Assembly: GCA_031265995.1 (NCBI GenBank) | Contig: JAISBW010000037.1 | Coordinates: 1 to 64,000 of the forward strand | DNA length: 64,000 nt | Origin: Oscillospiraceae bacterium | GTDB taxonomy: Bacteria > Bacillota > Clostridia > Oscillospirales > Acutalibacteraceae | Reading direction: 5' to 3' | Shown here: positions 61,226 through 64,000 of the stretch, piece after piece | Layout: each line of letters begins with the position of its first letter | Position numbering within the stretch: position 1 is the stretch's first letter | Notes under the pieces: model-generated | Database searches by the model: none | The model's input: only the letters and a program-made list of their open reading frames with translations | Told to the model about the DNA's origin: nothing | Program-made: the position numbers and the translations under genes

Positions 61226-62617
61226 ATGTTACATAGTTTTAATTGTTTTTGCGATGATTTTAAAATCAATCAATGTATGTGTTTTGCCAAGAATTTATTT
61301 TTGGCGGCTTTTTTTTCAGCTTTAATTTTAAGAACAATAGGAATTTACAGTTTGCTTAGTAATACGATTGACTCTTGTTTGTTTTCATCAGTCTCGATTT
61401 TAGGATGCTTGATTTTGCTTTTTCAAGCGATATTTTTGGAAAAGTTAAAAAAAGTCGATAAATTGTTGGTTCTGTTTTTTTTTGCGTCTATAATTTCCTG
61501 TATAGTCAATCTAAAATATGAGGTTTGGAATAATTTCAAAGAATTAATATGGAGCGCGTTAAGTTTTTTTCTAGTTTATTCTCCTGATAATGACAACGAA
61601 AAAATAATTGAAATTTTTAAAAAGGTTATAATTATTTTATGCTTTTTTGTATCGGCTTTATCGATAATAGATTTTATTATTCAGCAAAATTATATTCTTT
61701 ATTTTGAAAATAAAACTATTTTTATAGGGTTTATAGAAAATAGACTTTATGGTTTATATTTTAATCCAAATGTTGCTTCAAAACTTGCACTACTGTCGAT
61801 TTTGTTTTCAATAGAATTGATTTTATCACAGCCTAAAAAAACAAAATTTCAAATAACGGCAATTATCGTTCAGTTTATTTATATTTCCCTTTCTTGGTCC
61901 AGAGTCGTAACGGTTGCGTTATCTATAGTTACAGCACTAATATCTTTAGTGTTTTTTTATCAGTATAAAATAAAAAAATTTCTAAAAAGTTTGTCATTAT
62001 CTTTATTTTTGGGTTTAAGTTCTGTTTTATTGAATAAATTATGCAGATTGATTTTTTCATTTATTCCACCAATGATGAGCAAAGTTTTCGGAATAAGCGG
62101 TATCCCGATTGAAAATATAAATATGGTAAGATCTGACATAGTTCGTAACGGAATTTCAAACTTAAGATTTAAAATATGGCTCAGTGCATGGGATTTATTT
62201 AAAACTTCACCAATTTTTGGAACTTCTCCACGTGGTATAGTTAAATATGCTCAGAATGTTATTCCTGAGACATTTATAGCTATTAAAAATTATCAATTCA
62301 TGCATAATATATTTTTCGGTGCTTTTGTTTATACGGGCGTTTTGGGATCGGTATTTATTATTTCTTTTTTTATTAAAAAAATAATAATTATTTTAAAATT
62401 TTATAAGAAAAAATCATTTAAAATGAATAGTTTAAAGTTTGACTTTATGATATTATCGCTATTTGCTGTCGCTGTTTACAGTTTGTTTGAACAGGAAATA
62501 ATTTTTACCAATACTATAAACTGTTTGATTTTTTGGTTATTTTTAAGCGAAATTGTTCGTTTTGTAAAATTGGCGCAAAGTAAAGAGTTTTTCGAAAAAA
62601 TAGGAGAGTTATCATGA
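61226..62617 (+). CDS. O-antigen ligase/polymerase-like membrane protein
   Basis: 463 residues with about ten to twelve membrane helices. A loop block ENRLYGLYFNPNVASKLALL resembles the Wzy_C/WaaL family marker (NRxxGxxxNPN), and a later stretch with FKTSPIFGTSPRG and a conserved histidine (YQFMHNIFF) fits the large extracytoplasmic loop of that family. It may polymerise or ligate a surface glycan made with the genes at 8023 and 8721. Its end overlaps dnaN by 4 bp (ATGA), an unusual pairing. Confidence 0.75.
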   Translation: MLHSFNCFCDDFKINQCMCFAKNLFLAAFFSALILRTIGIYSLLSNTIDSCLFSSVSILGCLILLFQAIFLEKLKKVDKLLVLFFFASIISCIVNLKYEVWNNFKELIWSALSFFLVYSPDNDNEKIIEIFKKVIIILCFFVSALSIIDFIIQQNYILYFENKTIFIGFIENRLYGLYFNPNVASKLALLSILFSIELILSQPKKTKFQITAIIVQFIYISLSWSRVVTVALSIVTALISLVFFYQYKIKKFLKSLSLSLFLGLSSVLLNKLCRLIFSFIPPMMSKVFGISGIPIENINMVRSDIVRNGISNLRFKIWLSAWDLFKTSPIFGTSPRGIVKYAQNVIPETFIAIKNYQFMHNIFFGAFVYTGVLGSVFIISFFIKKIIIILKFYKKKSFKMNSLKFDFMILSLFAVAVYSLFEQEIIFTNTINCLIFWLFLSEIVRFVKLAQSKEFFEKIGELS

Positions 62618-63750
62618 AATTTACTTGCGAAAAGGACGTATTAGCAAACGCTTTATCAGGAGTTATCAGATCGGCCGCCGTGCGTTCTGATAAACCTATT
62701 CTTGAAGGAATTCATATAAAATCAGAAAAATTAAATATTAAAATCGAAAGTTATAACATGGAATTTGGAATCCAAACCAATATTGATGCGAATAAGAATG
62801 AAGATGGTGCAGGCGTTGCTAAAGTTTTCGAAGAAGGTGCAGTTGTAGTTCCTGCTAAAATTTTTATGGATATTGTAAAAAAACTCCCTTCTGCTCCGAT
62901 TGAAATAAGTTCAGAAAAAACAAATGTAAAAATCGTTTGCGGCGATTGCAAGTTTTCTATCTCCGGTTTTGATTCTTCGGATTTTCCAAAGCTTCCAGTT
63001 TTAGAAAATGAAAAATCAATAATTTTGCCGGCGGAAACACTAAAAAGCATGATTCAACAAACGATTTTCGCAGTGGGAACAGAAGATGGAGATAATTCCG
63101 TCCATACTGGAGTTCTTTTTGAGATACTAGAACAATTCTTGACTTTGGTTTCTATAGACGGTTTTCGCCTTGCATTAAGGCGCGAACCAGTTTCAATAAA
63201 AAACAATATTAGAATAGTAATTCCAGGAAAAGCATTAAATGAGGTTTTGCGTTTAATTTCCAATGATGAAACTGATGTTGAAATGTTTTTAAGCGAAAGA
63301 TATATTTTTTTTAAACTTAAAAATTACATACTGCTTTCCAGGCTTTTAGAAGGCGAATTTATAGATTACAAAACCGCGATTCCAAAAGAAAGCACAATGA
63401 AAATCAAAGTAAAATCACGCGAGTTAATATCAGTATTGGAACGAGTTTCGATTGTTATAAACGATCGTCTTCAAAATCCTGTTAGAGCAATGGTTGATGT
63501 TGACCATATTAAATTTTCATGTTCCGCTCCCCTGGGACGTTCAAGCGATGAAATATCGGTGGATTCTGAAGGCGCGGCGTTGGAAATCGCGTTTAATGAT
63601 AAATTTATGATCGACGCCTTAAAAAACTCAGAAACTGATAAAGTTTTGATTGAAATGACGACCTCGATTAAACCAATTAAAATAACACCAATCGATGGTG
63701 ATTCATTTTTATTTTTAGTCTTGCCGGTGAGAATTAGAGATGATGAATAA
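62614..63750 (+). CDS. dnaN: DNA polymerase III beta sliding clamp
   Basis: Clamp that keeps the replicative polymerase on DNA. 378 residues, ATG with GGAGAG upstream. Three repeated clamp domains: it begins MKFTCEKDVLANALSGVIRS, has TIFAVGTEDGDNSVHTGVLFE and SIDGFRLALRREPV mid-length, and ends with FLVLPVRI, close to the usual VLMPMRL. It is not next to dnaA, recF or gyrB, so the usual origin neighbourhood is not here. Confidence 0.95.
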   Translation: MKFTCEKDVLANALSGVIRSAAVRSDKPILEGIHIKSEKLNIKIESYNMEFGIQTNIDANKNEDGAGVAKVFEEGAVVVPAKIFMDIVKKLPSAPIEISSEKTNVKIVCGDCKFSISGFDSSDFPKLPVLENEKSIILPAETLKSMIQQTIFAVGTEDGDNSVHTGVLFEILEQFLTLVSIDGFRLALRREPVSIKNNIRIVIPGKALNEVLRLISNDETDVEMFLSERYIFFKLKNYILLSRLLEGEFIDYKTAIPKESTMKIKVKSRELISVLERVSIVINDRLQNPVRAMVDVDHIKFSCSAPLGRSSDEISVDSEGAALEIAFNDKFMIDALKNSETDKVLIEMTTSIKPIKITPIDGDSFLFLVLPVRIRDDE

Positions 63751-63757
63751 TTGAATT

Positions 63758-64000
63758 CTAGGAATAAACACGTATGCTTTGTATTATTCCGAAACAAATA
63801 AAGAGACATATCACAGAAGAACCACCTGCGCTGAAAAACGGTAGCGTGACACCAATTACAGGTATTAGACTTAAGCACATGCCTATATTAAATATGCATT
63901 GTGAGGCTATTAATCCAATAAAACCAAAACAAATGTTAACCCCTAGTTGATCACGGGCGCGGCGCGCAACAAAGGATATTCTCAAGATCAGAAAAATCAT
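63758..64000 (-). CDS. FtsW/RodA/SpoVE-family protein, C-terminal part (runs off the window)
   Basis: The last 80 residues of a SEDS glycosyltransferase that polymerises peptidoglycan. The block SLIPVIGVTLPFFSAGGSS followed by a final membrane helix is diagnostic of the family. The 5' part lies beyond 64000, so start, length and subtype (division, elongation or sporulation) are not visible. Convergent with dnaN, 7 bp apart. Confidence 0.88.
   Translation of the reverse strand: MIFLILRISFVARRARDQLGVNICFGFIGLIASQCIFNIGMCLSLIPVIGVTLPFFSAGGSSVICLFICFGIIQSIRVYS

Overview
This is a low-GC (AT-rich) bacterial chromosome segment with typical Firmicutes/Clostridia content: RNase J followed by bL9 and frr, family-4 uracil-DNA glycosylase, a SpoIIE-type phosphatase, NatAB-like ABC genes, yidC and lgt without an outer-membrane system, and strong AAGGAGG ribosome binding sites with frequent GTG and TTG starts. 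A class III anaerobic ribonucleotide reductase and a radical SAM enzyme point to an anaerobe. Decayed genes, small dispersed repeats, and secreted proteins that look eukaryotic (a USP-type deubiquitinase and a Ras-like GTPase) suggest a host-associated organism, possibly an endosymbiont of a eukaryotic cell. That lifestyle is inference. No rRNA or species marker is present to fix the taxon.

Layout. 1-10 kb: possible structured RNA, a large membrane-anchored unknown protein, rnj-rplI-frr, a DAACS symporter, and a sugar transferase plus aminotransferase pair for surface glycans, then tRNA-Leu. 10-20 kb: UDG, alaS, a decayed secreted-protein gene, a cysteine desulfurase, three secreted or anchored unknowns, the secreted Ras-like GTPase and an orphan ABC ATPase. 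20-30 kb: a NrdR-type promoter driving a glutaredoxin and nrdD, a coupled pair ending in the USP protease, PstS-like protein, IS630 remnant, gpsA-nfo-pyrB. 30-35 kb: zinc-ribbon protein behind a tRNA-like remnant, a Nif11-type RiPP precursor with its radical SAM/SPASM enzyme, a ComEC-type metallo-beta-lactamase and an Orn/Lys/Arg decarboxylase. 35-52 kb: a sensor-MFS fusion coupled to a SpoIIE phosphatase, tRNA-Ala, NatA-like ATPase, lgt, yidC, NatB-like permease, recJ, a DUF2156-like protein and a second sensor-MFS paralogue. 52-56 kb: a giant GLUG-repeat secreted protein broken by one frameshift in a G7 tract. 56-64 kb: asd-dapA-dapB-metK, tRNA-Arg, an O-antigen-ligase-like protein, dnaN and the end of an FtsW/RodA-type protein.

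Three dispersed repeat families are named here R1 (about 163 bp, nine copies or fragments), R2 (about 158 bp, three copies) and R3 (about 60 bp, several copies). All have inverted ends and sit between genes, and several provide the stop codon of the gene before them.

The most unusual theme is the exported protein set. At least five genes encode a signal-peptide-like helix, a short polar linker, a second hydrophobic helix followed by basic residues, and then a soluble domain. One carries a recognisable ubiquitin-specific-protease domain, and a separate secreted protein is a small GTPase. Several are preceded by promoters with the same TTGCAA -35 box. This looks like a set of host-directed effectors with a shared design.
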